A DNA stretch of 38,730 nucleotides from NCBI GenBank assembly GCA_001914955.1, contig MNDM01000042.1, positions 1-38,730 of the forward strand, read 5' to 3'. Shown piece after piece: positions 1 to 7,723 of the stretch. Below the pieces are notes generated by a model. That model ran no database searches, was not told where the DNA came from, and was given only the letters and a program-made list of their open reading frames with translations. Each line of letters opens with the position of its first letter. Positions within the stretch are counted from its first letter, which is position 1. The DNA comes from Nitrospirae bacterium 13_2_20CM_2_62_8. GTDB lineage: Bacteria; Nitrospirota; Nitrospiria; Nitrospirales; Nitrospiraceae. The position numbers and the translations under genes were made by a program.

Positions 1-63
1 AGGGGAGGGGGACTGAGGGGAAGGGAAATACTGAGGAAAAGTTGGAAGGAGGTGAGTGCGCAA

Positions 64-267
64 ATGAAGTGTCCTTACTTCGTGGATCGTCGCATCACAG
101 GGACGACCTCGCAATGCTTCGGGGTGGTGGTGCCGTTTGAACCGAGCTCGGTCGATCAGAGGGATTTCTGCGCCTCAGGTCGCCACCGATGGTGCCCGTT
201 GTACCGGAACGCCGACAACGATCTGTCCCAGGCGATCCAACGGGAGGTCGCCCGAGCGATCGGGTAG
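64..267 (+). CDS. Small cysteine-containing protein of unknown function
   Basis: Predicted 67-residue soluble protein that I do not recognise. A consensus-like Shine-Dalgarno (GGAGG at 48-52) lies 11 bases before the ATG at 64. A GTG at 52 in the same frame overlaps that Shine-Dalgarno, so I prefer the ATG. Four cysteines are spaced like a metal site: CPYF near the N-terminus, two in the middle, and CPLYR around residue 45. No signal peptide or membrane segment is visible. The gene lies upstream of another small gene in the same orientation. Function cannot be assigned; a small zinc-binding or Fe-S protein is one guess. Confidence 0.55.
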   Translation: MKCPYFVDRRITGTTSQCFGVVVPFEPSSVDQRDFCASGRHRWCPLYRNADNDLSQAIQREVARAIG

Positions 268-327
268 CCGTCCCGAACAGGGTCCGTCCGCTGTCACTGT
301 TCACTGCCGCAAACAGGAGCGATCCCT

Positions 328-555
328 ATGTCTCGCCATCATTCCCGCTGCGAGGAATTGGTGCTCAGTGTGTTGAGGTCTTCAGGGTCTCTGACGATCG
401 AGCAGGCGACTGCGAAGCTTCCGGAGCTGAGTTGGAACGAGCTGTTCCACGCCGTGGACGCATTGAGCCGACGAGGCGCGATCATTCTCCGGCGTAGCGG
501 GTTTGAGTACGAACTCCGTAGTTGCGCCAGCCGTCTTGAAGAGCAAACTATCTGA
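328..555 (+). CDS. Small winged-helix-like protein, unknown function
   Basis: Predicted 75-residue protein. The pattern is a helix, then a helix-turn-helix-like stretch (SLTIEQATAKLPELSWNELF), then a recognition-helix-like segment and a wing-like strand pair near the C-terminus (GAIILRRSGFEYEL). This is typical of compact winged-helix DNA-binding domains. An AGGAG sits about 9 bases before the ATG. It stands in tandem between the preceding small gene and the Ppx/GppA gene. I infer a small transcription regulator, but no target or family name can be given. Confidence 0.6.
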   Translation: MSRHHSRCEELVLSVLRSSGSLTIEQATAKLPELSWNELFHAVDALSRRGAIILRRSGFEYELRSCASRLEEQTI

Positions 556-612
556 TTTGTTTGTCGAAACCTCCAGTTGACTTGATCGCTGCGCTCCCCT
601 AAGCTGCTCCTC

Positions 613-2166
613 ATGACCAAGCTGGCCGTTTTGGACATCGGCACCAACTCGATTCATTTGGTTCTCGCCGAAGTCGAGCCTGATTCCTCCTACAAGATCC
701 TGGACCGGTTCAAGGACATGACCCGTCTGGGCGACGGGGCCTTCAAGAACCGTCGCCTGTCGAACGCGGCAATGGCGCGCGGCCTGGAGGTGATCCGAAC
801 CCTCGCCACGCTCGCCAGTAACAAAGGCTACGAGCGGATCGAGGCCGTGGCCACGAGCGCTGTGCGCGAGGCGAGAAACGGCGGGGAGTTTCTCGAGGAG
901 GTGGCGCGGCAGACCGGACTGACGGCGCGGGTGGTCACCGGCCAGGAGGAGGCCCGCTTGATCTACCTGGGTGTCCGGCATAGCATGGACCTGAGCGATC
1001 GGCCCGCGCTGGTGGTGGACGTGGGCGGAGGCTCGGTCGAGCTGATCGTGGGCAACCGGGACACGATGGTCCAGGGACAGAGCCTGAAGCTGGGCGCGAT
1101 CAGGTTGAAAGACCTGTATCTCGAGCAGGACCCTCCCACGAAGCCGATGCTCCGGGACATGGGGAAGGCCATCGACGCACAGCTTCAATCCGCTCTGAAG
1201 CATTTCAAGACCAAACAGTTTGATCGGCTGGTCGGGACATCCGGCATGATCGGGAACCTGGCCGAGATCATCTACCTGCGCCGCACCGGCCAGCCGATCC
1301 CCCAGCTCAACCTAGCCACGGTGACGCTCAAAGAGGTCGCAGCCGTCGAACGTCTCCTGATCGACGCCAGGCCCAAGGCTCGCCTGGCTATTCCAGGGCT
1401 GGACCCGAAACGGGTCGACACGCTGCTGCCGGCCACCACGGTGGTCCGCAGTTTGATGGAGCATCTCGACCAGGACCAGATGACGATCAGCGACAAGGCG
1501 ATCCGGGACGGGCTGATCTACGATTTCATCGAGAGGAACCGGGAGGGCCTCCGCGCCGAGCGGGAGATTCCCAACGTCCGTCGGCGGAACGTCATCTACC
1601 TGGCCCGCCGCTGTCAGTACCCCAAGACCCATTCCCATCACGTGGCGAAGCTCGCGACCCGGTTATTCGACCAGACCGAGCCGCTGCACGGGTTAGGCGA
1701 GCGCGAGCGCGAGTGGCTCGAATACGCGGCGATCCTGCACGATGTGGGCTATCTCATCAATTCCCGGCAGCATCACAAGCACGCCTATTACCTCATCAAG
1801 AACAGCGACCTGTACGGCCTGACGGCGGACGAAATCGAAATGATTGCGAACATCGCGCGCTACCATCGCCGGGCCTTGCCGCAGGCTGAGCACGTACCCC
1901 TGAAAATACTGTCCGCCCGGGATCGGAGAAGGCTGGAGGCCCTGAGCGCGCTGCTCAGGATCGCCGACGGCCTGGATCGCAGCCACTTCTCCGTGATCCA
2001 GGATCTGGAGGTGAAGCTCGGGAAGCCGGTCACGATCACGCTCCGGACCGCCGGCGACCCCGAGCTGGAAATCTGGGCGGCCCGCGGGCGCTCCGATCTG
2101 TTCGAAAAGGTCTTTAAGAGACCGGTCCAGTTCGTGGCGAAGGCGTCGGGAGGAGCACCGGCATGA
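613..2166 (+). CDS. Ppx/GppA phosphatase with C-terminal HD domain
   Basis: 517 residues. The N-terminal ASKHA fold is shown by DIGTNSIHL at residues 8-16 (phosphate 1 motif) and VDVGGGSVEL around residue 137 (phosphate 2 motif). These are the hallmarks of exopolyphosphatase / guanosine pentaphosphate phosphohydrolase. The C-terminal third carries an HD domain with the HD pair at residues 376-377 (ILHDVGY) and later histidines (HHKHAYY, RYHRR). The family cleaves terminal phosphate from polyphosphate or pppGpp in the cytoplasm. Its stop overlaps the start of the next gene (ATGA at 2163), so translation is probably coupled. With SixA and CHAD genes nearby, polyphosphate turnover is the likelier role. 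No clear Shine-Dalgarno precedes the ATG. Whether it acts on polyP or pppGpp cannot be read from sequence. Confidence 0.9.
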   Translation: MTKLAVLDIGTNSIHLVLAEVEPDSSYKILDRFKDMTRLGDGAFKNRRLSNAAMARGLEVIRTLATLASNKGYERIEAVATSAVREARNGGEFLEEVARQTGLTARVVTGQEEARLIYLGVRHSMDLSDRPALVVDVGGGSVELIVGNRDTMVQGQSLKLGAIRLKDLYLEQDPPTKPMLRDMGKAIDAQLQSALKHFKTKQFDRLVGTSGMIGNLAEIIYLRRTGQPIPQLNLATVTLKEVAAVERLLIDARPKARLAIPGLDPKRVDTLLPATTVVRSLMEHLDQDQMTISDKAIRDGLIYDFIERNREGLRAEREIPNVRRRNVIYLARRCQYPKTHSHHVAKLATRLFDQTEPLHGLGEREREWLEYAAILHDVGYLINSRQHHKHAYYLIKNSDLYGLTADEIEMIANIARYHRRALPQAEHVPLKILSARDRRRLEALSALLRIADGLDRSHFSVIQDLEVKLGKPVTITLRTAGDPELEIWAARGRSDLFEKVFKRPVQFVAKASGGAPA

Positions 2167-2912
2167 GCCCGCCCGTCTTAACGTTCGATCAGCCGCATCC
2201 CTTTCCCGGCAAACTGATCATCGTCGAAGGCCTGGACGGGTCCGGCAAGAGCACGCAATTGCAGTTGCTCCAGAAATGGTTGGACTCAAAGGGCTATAAC
2301 GTGTTTTTTACCGAGTGGAACTCCTCGGAGCTGGTCCGCGAGACGACCCGCCGCGGGAAGAAAAGCAAGGCGTTGACCCCCACCACGTTCAGCCTGCTGC
2401 ACGCGACCGACTTCGCCAATCGGCTCTACCACGACATTCTTCCACCGCTGAAGGCCGGGATGCTGGTGCTGGCCGATCGTTACGTCTATACCGCGTTTTC
2501 GCGTGATGCCGTGCGCGGGGTCTCTCCCATGTGGGTGCGCAAGCTCTACAATTTTGCGATCCGGCCGGATATGGCCTTCTATTTCAAGGTGCCGATTGAG
2601 GTGGCGATCGACCGCTTGCTGGGCGGCACGCGGGCACAGTTCAAATACTATGAGGCCGGGATGGATATGGGCCTCAGTCAGGACATCACGGAGAGTTTCC
2701 GCATTTTCCAGTCCCGCATCCTGGCGGAATACGACAAGATGGTGAGCGAGTACGGGTTCATCACGATGGATGCGACGAAGGATATCGAGGAGCAACAGAA
2801 CGACATGCGCCAACTGGTTTCAAAGGCGCTTGAGAACTACCGGCCGAAGCGAGGCACCCATGGGAAACGGGCATTATTTTGGCGACGGTTTGACCTACCT
2901 AAATCCGAGTGA
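2163..2912 (+). CDS. Thymidylate-kinase-like P-loop kinase (first of a tandem pair)
   Basis: 249 residues. An intact Walker A (GLDGSGKST, residues 23-31) in the thymidylate kinase context VEGLDGSGKST, followed by a DRY motif at 105-107 (VLADRYVYTAFSRD). This is a TMK-superfamily nucleotide kinase fold. It is longer than typical bacterial dTMP kinases (about 205-215 residues) and lacks the usual SxxAYQG continuation after DRY. It overlaps the Ppx gene by four bases. PPK2 polyphosphate kinases belong to the same structural superfamily, so a nucleotide kinase serving polyphosphate metabolism is as plausible as dTMP kinase. The paralogue directly downstream suggests the pair may work together. 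Confidence 0.85.
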   Translation: MSPPVLTFDQPHPFPGKLIIVEGLDGSGKSTQLQLLQKWLDSKGYNVFFTEWNSSELVRETTRRGKKSKALTPTTFSLLHATDFANRLYHDILPPLKAGMLVLADRYVYTAFSRDAVRGVSPMWVRKLYNFAIRPDMAFYFKVPIEVAIDRLLGGTRAQFKYYEAGMDMGLSQDITESFRIFQSRILAEYDKMVSEYGFITMDATKDIEEQQNDMRQLVSKALENYRPKRGTHGKRALFWRRFDLPKSE

Positions 2913-3600
2913 CCTCAAGGGGAGACTGATCGCGATCGAGGGAACCGACGGCGTGGGCCGTTCCACGCATATCGAGATGCTGCAGGAGTGGCTCGAAGTG
3001 CAGGGATACGGCGTCCTCACGACCGGGTGGACAAGGTCCAGTCTCATGTCCAAGACCATCGAGGTGGCCAAACAGGGGAACATCCTGGACCGATGGTCGT
3101 TCAGCCTGCTGTATGCCACCGATTTCGCCGACCGCCTGGAGCACCAGATCATTCCGGCCCTCCGTTCCGGTTTCGTCGTGTTGGCCGATCGCTACATCTA
3201 TACCGCGTTGGCGCGCGACGTGGTCCGCAGCGGGGACCCCACCTGGATTCGGAACGTGTTCGGGTTCGCCATCGTCCCGGATCTGATCTGCTACCTCCGC
3301 ATCGACGTTGACACGCTGGCGCTGCGGGTGATCGAGAGCAAAGGGATGAACTTTTGGGAATCCGGGATGGACCTGAAGCTGGGCGCCGATCTGTACGAGA
3401 GCTTCAAGAAATACCAGTCGCTGCTGATCGAGGAATTCGACAGGATGGCGGAGGAGTTCCACTTCGAGGTGGTGGATGCGCGAAAACCGCCGGATGAGAT
3501 TCAGGAGGCGCTCCGGGCCAAAATCGAGCCGGTCCTCAAGACTGGCCGTCTCACCCAACCCTCGACCGGCCAGCCGGCTAAGGCTTCCTCAGCCTCCTGA
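2860..3600 (+). CDS. Thymidylate-kinase-like paralogue with altered P-loop
   Basis: 246 residues from the ATG at 2860, which has GAGG five bases upstream and lies inside the 3' end of the previous gene (53-base overlap). The protein aligns end to end with its neighbour: IEGTDGVGRST against VEGLDGSGKST, SLLYATDFADRL against SLLHATDFANRL, VLADRYIYTALARD against VLADRYVYTAFSRD. The essential Walker A lysine is arginine here (R34). The DRY motif is kept. Lysine-to-arginine at this place usually cripples phosphoryl transfer, so this may be a regulatory or structural subunit, or a kinase with changed chemistry. The frame is intact and well conserved, so it is not a decaying copy. Confidence 0.85.
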   Translation: MGNGHYFGDGLTYLNPSDLKGRLIAIEGTDGVGRSTHIEMLQEWLEVQGYGVLTTGWTRSSLMSKTIEVAKQGNILDRWSFSLLYATDFADRLEHQIIPALRSGFVVLADRYIYTALARDVVRSGDPTWIRNVFGFAIVPDLICYLRIDVDTLALRVIESKGMNFWESGMDLKLGADLYESFKKYQSLLIEEFDRMAEEFHFEVVDARKPPDEIQEALRAKIEPVLKTGRLTQPSTGQPAKASSAS

Positions 3601-4078
3601 GCTGATCCGGGGTCAGCCACCACCACAAGGCTCCCTTCCCCGCCTTCGGCCCGTCATCAAAACGGATGCAGCAGGCCCCCGCCTTTTTGAGAGAAAGCCC
3701 GGGGGCGGGACGACCGAACAGCATGACTCCCGCCGCCAGCCCGAGATGCGGCTCATGGCCCACGCAGATCACGCAGGCGTCTTCGGGCAAGGAGGCCAAG
3801 AGAGGGAAGAGCTTGTCAGGCGGAGCATCGGGTAGGAGTTCATCACACACCTTCACGTCCGCCAGCCGGAATAACTCCCCGACAAGCTTGGCCGTCTCGA
3901 GCGCCCGTGTCAACGGGCTCGACAGCACATGGGTGGGAGCGATGTCCAGACGACGCAGCCCGACGGCAGCGTCGCGCGCCTTCTCCGCCCCCTTGCGCGT
4001 GAGTGGCCGTTCAGCCTCTTGACCGTCCCAGTCCTCCCGCTCTACCGCGATGCCGTGCCGAAACAGCAGACAGTCCAT
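3578..4078 (-). CDS. SixA-like phosphohistidine phosphatase (histidine phosphatase superfamily)
   Basis: 166 residues. RHG at residues 7-9 near the N-terminus supplies the phosphorylated catalytic histidine. The second catalytic histidine is in CVGHEPHLG at 108. The LSSPLTRALETA segment around residue 52 is the conserved arginine-containing region. Length matches SixA. The ATG at 4078 is preceded by GAGG with good spacing; a GTG two codons upstream overlaps that site and is less likely. It is convergent with the kinase pair and overlaps the end of the second one by 23 bases. SixA, CHAD and Ppx genes are often neighbours in polyphosphate-related clusters. Substrate unknown. Confidence 0.88.
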   Translation of the reverse strand: MDCLLFRHGIAVEREDWDGQEAERPLTRKGAEKARDAAVGLRRLDIAPTHVLSSPLTRALETAKLVGELFRLADVKVCDELLPDAPPDKLFPLLASLPEDACVICVGHEPHLGLAAGVMLFGRPAPGLSLKKAGACCIRFDDGPKAGKGALWWWLTPDQLRRLRKP

Positions 4079-4172
4079 ACGCACCTCACAAGGCGGCGGA
4101 TTCTAGCACACCGGACGGGTCCAAATGAAGCCCCTTGATCGGCCGGACCCGGCATGCTAAAGTTTGGCCCCC

Positions 4173-4388
4173 TAGCCCGCATTATTCATGACGGTTCGTG
4201 GCGAAATCGCGCAGTCGCGTCGCGAGACGGGCGCGTGGAGCCGCGAAGGAGGGAGACATACTCCCCGCAGTACGTTGACCGACTGAGCGGCGAGCCCGCC
4301 CGCCAGCGTGCCGCGAAAGCCGCACGCAGGCTTGTCGCAGCAGCGAATCCGCGATTGCAGCAGAAGCGTTCATGAATAATGCGGGCTA
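4173..4388. mobile_element. 216-bp MITE-like element with 19-bp perfect terminal inverted repeats
   Basis: TAGCCCGCATTATTCATGA at 4173-4191 is repeated in perfect inverted form at 4370-4388. The similarity continues imperfectly inward (AATCGCG is shared on both sides). The outermost TA on each side could be a TA target duplication of the IS630/Tc1 type, or part of the repeat. No transposase is encoded. A 63-codon open frame spanning the element on the minus strand looks like a by-product of the repeat ends. The right end abuts the CHAD gene and supplies an in-frame ATG at 4372. No second copy is in this window. The rest of 4079-4431 holds only the sixA upstream region and the CHAD leader. Confidence 0.75.
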
Positions 4389-4431
4389 CAGCCAACCGGC
4401 GAGATCCTCGGTGAGGTCTAGACCCAAGGAC

Positions 4432-5295
4432 ATGAGACACCTGTCAGCGGAAGATGACCGCGCGGCAAGGTACCAGACCGTCGCGCTGCACGCGCTGGCC
4501 AAGCTGTCGGCAGGAGACGTCCGTCCGAAAACCGTCCATCGTTTGCGCACCCACCTCAGACGGTTACAGGCTTACCTTGAGCTCGTGGGTGAGGACCGAA
4601 ACGCGGAGATTATGGCGAACTGCGCCTCCCGCCTGAGCTCTTTTAGAACCTTGCAGGTGTTCGAACGCTATCTCACTCGGTTGCGAGCCGCTCCATCCGA
4701 TATCCGGAAGGTCAAAGACTGCATCCGAAAAAAACGTGTGAAGCTGGACCGGTCGCAGGTCTACCTGAAAATCGAGCGCCGCGTACGCCGCCATGCGCTT
4801 TCTCCCACACCCGCCTCCCCGGACTGGATGGCTGACCGCATGGAGAAGTTGCGCCGGGAGCATGCCGAGAGCCTCCACGAACGGATCAGCGAGGCAACAG
4901 CCAACCCTCGGCGCAAGACGCTCCATGCACTCCGGTTGAAGATCAAACCGATCCGCTATCAGGAAGACTGGGCGTTGGACCAGGCCTATGCGAGACCCGA
5001 GATCGTGAGCCGGTTGAAGCGGGCCCAGTCCGTGCTGGGTGACTACGAGGAACGCGCGCAGTTCCGCAAGTTGGCGCGCACCCTCCATCTGAAGTCATAC
5101 GCCAGGATTCTAAAGGACTGGCGCCGCGCAAAGACCCGCGCCCGCACGCTCCCGGCCAAACTTACTGGACTCATTGACGCGCTAGCAGGAAGAGGTCTTC
5201 GACTCGTGGAATCGGGGCTACCTTCGAACCGCACGACCAGTCACGAGCTTCGCCTGGCAATGGCCCGCTATGGAGTGGCACATCCCCCCGCTTGA
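4432..5295 (+). CDS. CHAD domain protein
   Basis: 287 residues from the ATG at 4432. The conserved-histidine alpha-helical domain is recognised by two helix-rich halves with basic surfaces: VHRLRTHLRRLQAYLEL, LHALRLKIKPIRYQEDW and the LGDYEERAQFRKL motif. CHAD proteins bind inorganic polyphosphate and are found at polyP granules, consistent with the Ppx, SixA and kinase genes nearby. The start is uncertain. In-frame starts exist at 4372 (inside the right end of the MITE-like element), 4411 (GTG) and 4432. None has a strong Shine-Dalgarno, but the protein-like sequence begins around 4432. Arginine- and lysine-rich throughout, with no signal peptide. Confidence 0.85.
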   Translation: MRHLSAEDDRAARYQTVALHALAKLSAGDVRPKTVHRLRTHLRRLQAYLELVGEDRNAEIMANCASRLSSFRTLQVFERYLTRLRAAPSDIRKVKDCIRKKRVKLDRSQVYLKIERRVRRHALSPTPASPDWMADRMEKLRREHAESLHERISEATANPRRKTLHALRLKIKPIRYQEDWALDQAYARPEIVSRLKRAQSVLGDYEERAQFRKLARTLHLKSYARILKDWRRAKTRARTLPAKLTGLIDALAGRGLRLVESGLPSNRTTSHELRLAMARYGVAHPPA

Positions 5296-5319
5296 CAAAT
5301 CAAGAAATATTGATATAAT
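5292..5319 (+). promoter_or_regulatory. arsR promoter with ArsR operator in the spacer
   Basis: TTGACA at 5292-5297 and TATAAT at 5314-5319 form a near-consensus sigma-70 promoter with a 16-bp spacer. The spacer is filled by ATCAAGAAATATTGAT (5299-5314), matching the ATCAA-N6-TTGAT shape of ArsR/SmtB operators. An almost identical site lies before arsM. Transcription should start at or next to the arsR ATG at 5326, so the mRNA may be leaderless. Confidence 0.85.
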
Positions 5320-5325
5320 CCCGGC

Positions 5326-5652
5326 ATGCCGTCATCCAAGACGAAAGACCTGGAGCAAGCGGCCCGTTTGTTTCATGCGCTGTCCGACCAGACTCGCCTG
5401 CGGATCATCGACTGCTTGCTCGAATGTGAACAATGCGTGTGCGATCTGACCGACATGCTTCAGGCCGGGCAATCCCGCCTTTCGTTTCACCTCAAGATAC
5501 TCAAGGATGCCGGCATCCTGAAGGACCGGAGAGAGGGACGCTGGATTTACTATTCACTGAATCCGGACACGATCGAAGAGTTGCAGGAGTACGCTGGCTC
5601 GCTCAAGACACGAAGCCACGCGGTCACGGGCGGCTCACCATGTTGTGACTGA
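5326..5652 (+). CDS. arsR: ArsR-family arsenite-responsive repressor
   Basis: 108 residues, the usual ArsR length. The winged helix-turn-helix is clear (QSRLSFHLKILKDAGILKDRR). The metalloid site is CEQCVCDL, giving C34, C37 and C39 at the start of the DNA-contact region, like the ELCVCDL motif of classic ArsR; the C-terminus also ends in CC. It should bind the two operators at 5299-5314 and 5673-5688 and release on As(III). It is the first gene of an ars operon, divergent from nothing and 17 bases after the TTGACA-TATAAT promoter. No Shine-Dalgarno is visible, consistent with leaderless translation. Confidence 0.93.
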   Translation: MPSSKTKDLEQAARLFHALSDQTRLRIIDCLLECEQCVCDLTDMLQAGQSRLSFHLKILKDAGILKDRREGRWIYYSLNPDTIEELQEYAGSLKTRSHAVTGGSPCCD

Positions 5653-5665
5653 CCCTTTTTTTGCC

Positions 5666-5694
5666 TTGACGCATCAAGAAACCTTGATTCAAAT
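5666..5694 (+). promoter_or_regulatory. arsM promoter with second ArsR operator
   Basis: TTGACG (5666-5671), a 17-bp spacer and TCAAAT (5689-5694). The spacer contains ATCAAGAAACCTTGAT (5673-5688), which differs from the arsR operator at only two central positions. Binding here would block polymerase directly. Confidence 0.78.
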
Positions 5695-5711
5695 ACAGAG
5701 AGGAGGGCGCC

Positions 5712-6527
5712 ATGAAAGACCGGCACATCAAGGAGATCGTCAAAGAGGAGTATAGCCACGCGGCGTTACAGGCTGCGAGCGGCGCCAGCTCGTGCTGCAG
5801 CACCGAGCGGTCGCGTCGCGACCATGACCCCATCACATCCAATCATTACTCAGCACTGGTGACGGTCGATTTACCCGCCGAAGCCGTCGCGGCCTCCCTG
5901 GGCTGCGGGAACCCGACGGCCCTGGCCCGGCTCAATCCCGGCGAGACCGTCCTGGATCTCGGTTCCGGAGGCGGCATCGACGTGCTGCTGTCGGCCAAGC
6001 GCGTCGGCCCGACAGGGAAGGTCTATGGGCTCGACATGACGGATGAGATGCTGGACCTCGCCCGCGAGAACCAACGAAAAGCCGGGCTGACCAACGTCGA
6101 GTTTCTGAACGGTGATCTAGAACAGATTCCCCTGCCCGACAACTTAGTGGACGTGATCATTTCGAACTGCGTCATCAATCTGGCCGCGGACAAGGACCGC
6201 GTGCTCGCCGAGGCCTTTCGGGTCCTCAACCCGGGGGGCCGCTTCGCGGTCTCCGACATCGTCGTGCGAGGCCCCGTCCCAGCCGAGATCCGCCTCAGCG
6301 TGGAACTCTGGATCGGTTGCGTGGCAGGAGCCCTCGATGAATCGGAATACCGGAACAAGCTGGCGCAGGCAGGGTTTCAGGAGATCGACCTGGTTCCCAC
6401 GCGCGTCTACCGGATGGAAGATGCCCGGGAGTTGCTGGCCGGTTCGGGACTGAATCTCGACGCCGTCGCGCCACAGGTGGATGGTAAGTTCATCAGCGCC
6501 TTTGTGCGCGCTCGGAAGCCGGGGTAA
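5712..6527 (+). CDS. arsM: Arsenite S-adenosylmethionine methyltransferase ArsM
   Basis: 271 residues with a class I SAM fold: [20 protein letters not shown] (motif I) and GLDMTDEML. The three cysteines that bind As(III) in the family are present at C65 (SLGCGNP), C153 (ISNCVINL) and C203 (WIGCVAGAL), plus a C28-C29 pair. It converts arsenite stepwise to methylated arsenicals in the cytoplasm. A good Shine-Dalgarno (GAGAGGAGG) precedes the ATG. It sits directly behind its own ArsR-controlled promoter. Because the efflux gene downstream is broken, methylation may be the main arsenite detoxification route left here. Confidence 0.94.
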   Translation: MKDRHIKEIVKEEYSHAALQAASGASSCCSTERSRRDHDPITSNHYSALVTVDLPAEAVAASLGCGNPTALARLNPGETVLDLGSGGGIDVLLSAKRVGPTGKVYGLDMTDEMLDLARENQRKAGLTNVEFLNGDLEQIPLPDNLVDVIISNCVINLAADKDRVLAEAFRVLNPGGRFAVSDIVVRGPVPAEIRLSVELWIGCVAGALDESEYRNKLAQAGFQEIDLVPTRVYRMEDARELLAGSGLNLDAVAPQVDGKFISAFVRARKPG

Positions 6528-6547
6528 GGAGGAAAAAAGGAGTCACT

Positions 6548-7126
6548 ATGGAGATTGCACTTGCTGCAGCGCAGCCTCCTGTCACGCAGAAGCGGCTGAA
6601 CCTGTTCGAGCGCTATCTCACGGTCTGGGTCGGGCTGTGCATGCTCGTGGGCGTCGCGCTGGGAAAGTGGGTCCCCGGCTCCGTGCAGGTACTCCGTGAC
6701 CTTGAGCTGGTCCAGGTCTCCATGAACGATCTGATCATGCTCGCTCTCTTTGCTCCGATCGTCGGGCTATTGGTGAGCGGCGCTTCGTCCCTCTCTGTTC
6801 CCTTCGCCGTGCTGCTGTACTCGGTCGTGGCGTTCATCGTCATTCCGTTGGCGATCGGGATGAGCCTCCGGGGATGGTTGATCACGCGACATGGGAAGAC
6901 GTGGTTCGAACAGACCCTGCTGCCTCGGTTTGCCCCGGTAACTATTGTCGCCCTCCTGGCCACATTGATCCTCATCTTCGCCTTTCAAGCCGACAACCTC
7001 ACCCGGAGGTTCCTGCATGTTCTCCTGATCGCCGTGCCCATTCTGCTGCAAGTGTATTTCAATTCATCGCTGGCTTACGGACTCATGAAACTCCTGCACG
7101 TCCCGCATGCGGTGGCCCAGGCGTGA
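6548..7126 (+). pseudogene. Internally deleted and 3'-truncated ACR3 arsenite permease
   Basis: 192 residues against about 350-400 for ACR3. The start (LNLFERYLTVWVGLCMLVG) matches the ACR3 N-terminus with its first membrane helix. After DLELVQVS the sequence jumps in frame to MNDLIMLALFAPIVGLL, which normally lies about 120 residues later, so roughly helices 2-5 are gone, including the region with the conserved catalytic cysteine. It also ends early after LKLLHVPHAVAQA, before the final helices. The frame is open and the Shine-Dalgarno is strong (AAGGAGG and AAGGAG), so a protein may still be made. I judge it a non-functional pump remnant; a shortened membrane protein with another role is possible. 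Confidence 0.75.
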
Positions 7127-7161
7127 GGCGTAAGGGGTTAGGCGCCTTGCGAGGTCGAATT

Positions 7162-7578
7162 ATGAAAAAGACGGTGCTGTTCCTCTGCACGGGGAATTCG
7201 TGCCGCAGCCAGATGGCGGAAGGGTTGTTACGACATCTGGCCGGTGACCGTTTCGAGGCAGCCAGTGCGGGAACGCACCCTGCCGGCCTCAACCCGGGCG
7301 CGGTGGCCGTGATGCAGGAGATCGGAATTGACATCTCGTCGCACCGATCGAAGCGGGTGGATGAGTATAGGGACGCGCGGTTCGACTACGTCATCACGGT
7401 ATGTGACCGGGCTAAAGAGACGTGCCCGATCTTTCCGGCATCGTCAGTGCAGTTGCATTGGAGCTTCGAGGACCCGGCGGCAGCCGTGGGAACGATCGAG
7501 GAACGACAGAGGGTTTTTCGCCGCGTTCGGGATGAGATCGCCGAGCGTATCCGCCCGTTCATTGACGGGGAACGATAG
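7162..7578 (+). CDS. arsC: Arsenate reductase, thioredoxin-coupled (LMW phosphatase fold)
   Basis: 139 residues from the ATG at 7162 (GAGG seven bases upstream). The P-loop CX5R variant is CTGNSCRSQ (C9-R15). The shuttling cysteine pair C81 and C88 (VCDRAKETCP) marks the thioredoxin-dependent ArsC class rather than the glutaredoxin class. It reduces arsenate to arsenite in the cytoplasm. Last gene of the ars operon; the 36-base gap after the acr3 remnant suggests co-transcription. With no intact efflux pump beside it, arsenite produced here would have to leave through ArsM products or a pump elsewhere. Confidence 0.93.
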   Translation: MKKTVLFLCTGNSCRSQMAEGLLRHLAGDRFEAASAGTHPAGLNPGAVAVMQEIGIDISSHRSKRVDEYRDARFDYVITVCDRAKETCPIFPASSVQLHWSFEDPAAAVGTIEERQRVFRRVRDEIAERIRPFIDGER

Positions 7579-7659
7579 GGCCATATCCCTTGCCTGCTTG
7601 AGCCCTTAGCGGCGAATCGCGATCAGCCCACGAATAGGGACCACGCCTAGCCTCACCGA

Positions 7660-7714
7660 TTTAACATTCCAGTAACGCGCCCTCAACTCGCTTGAAACAC
7701 AGGGGACCTACGAT
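7660..7714 (+). promoter_or_regulatory. Pho-type operator and promoter of pst operon
   Basis: Four direct repeats begin exactly 11 bp apart: TTTAAC (7660), AGTAAC (7671), CTCAAC (7682) and TGAAAC (7693), all sharing AAC at the same place. Ten bases after the last one is TACGAT (7709-7714), a fair -10. The 11-bp period is that of PhoB/PhoP-family (OmpR-type) binding sites. The same arrangement appears upstream of the TPR and regulator genes in this window. Confidence 0.65.
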
Positions 7715-7723
7715 GTGCCTCGT

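Noticed and set aside
382-1203. 273-codon open frame on the minus strand over the Ppx/GppA gene
   Set aside because: Antisense shadow of the phosphatase; no family features, no Shine-Dalgarno.
4182-4373. 63-codon open frame spanning the MITE-like element
   Set aside because: It starts and ends in the terminal repeats, has no Shine-Dalgarno and no protein-like pattern; no transposase fragment is visible.
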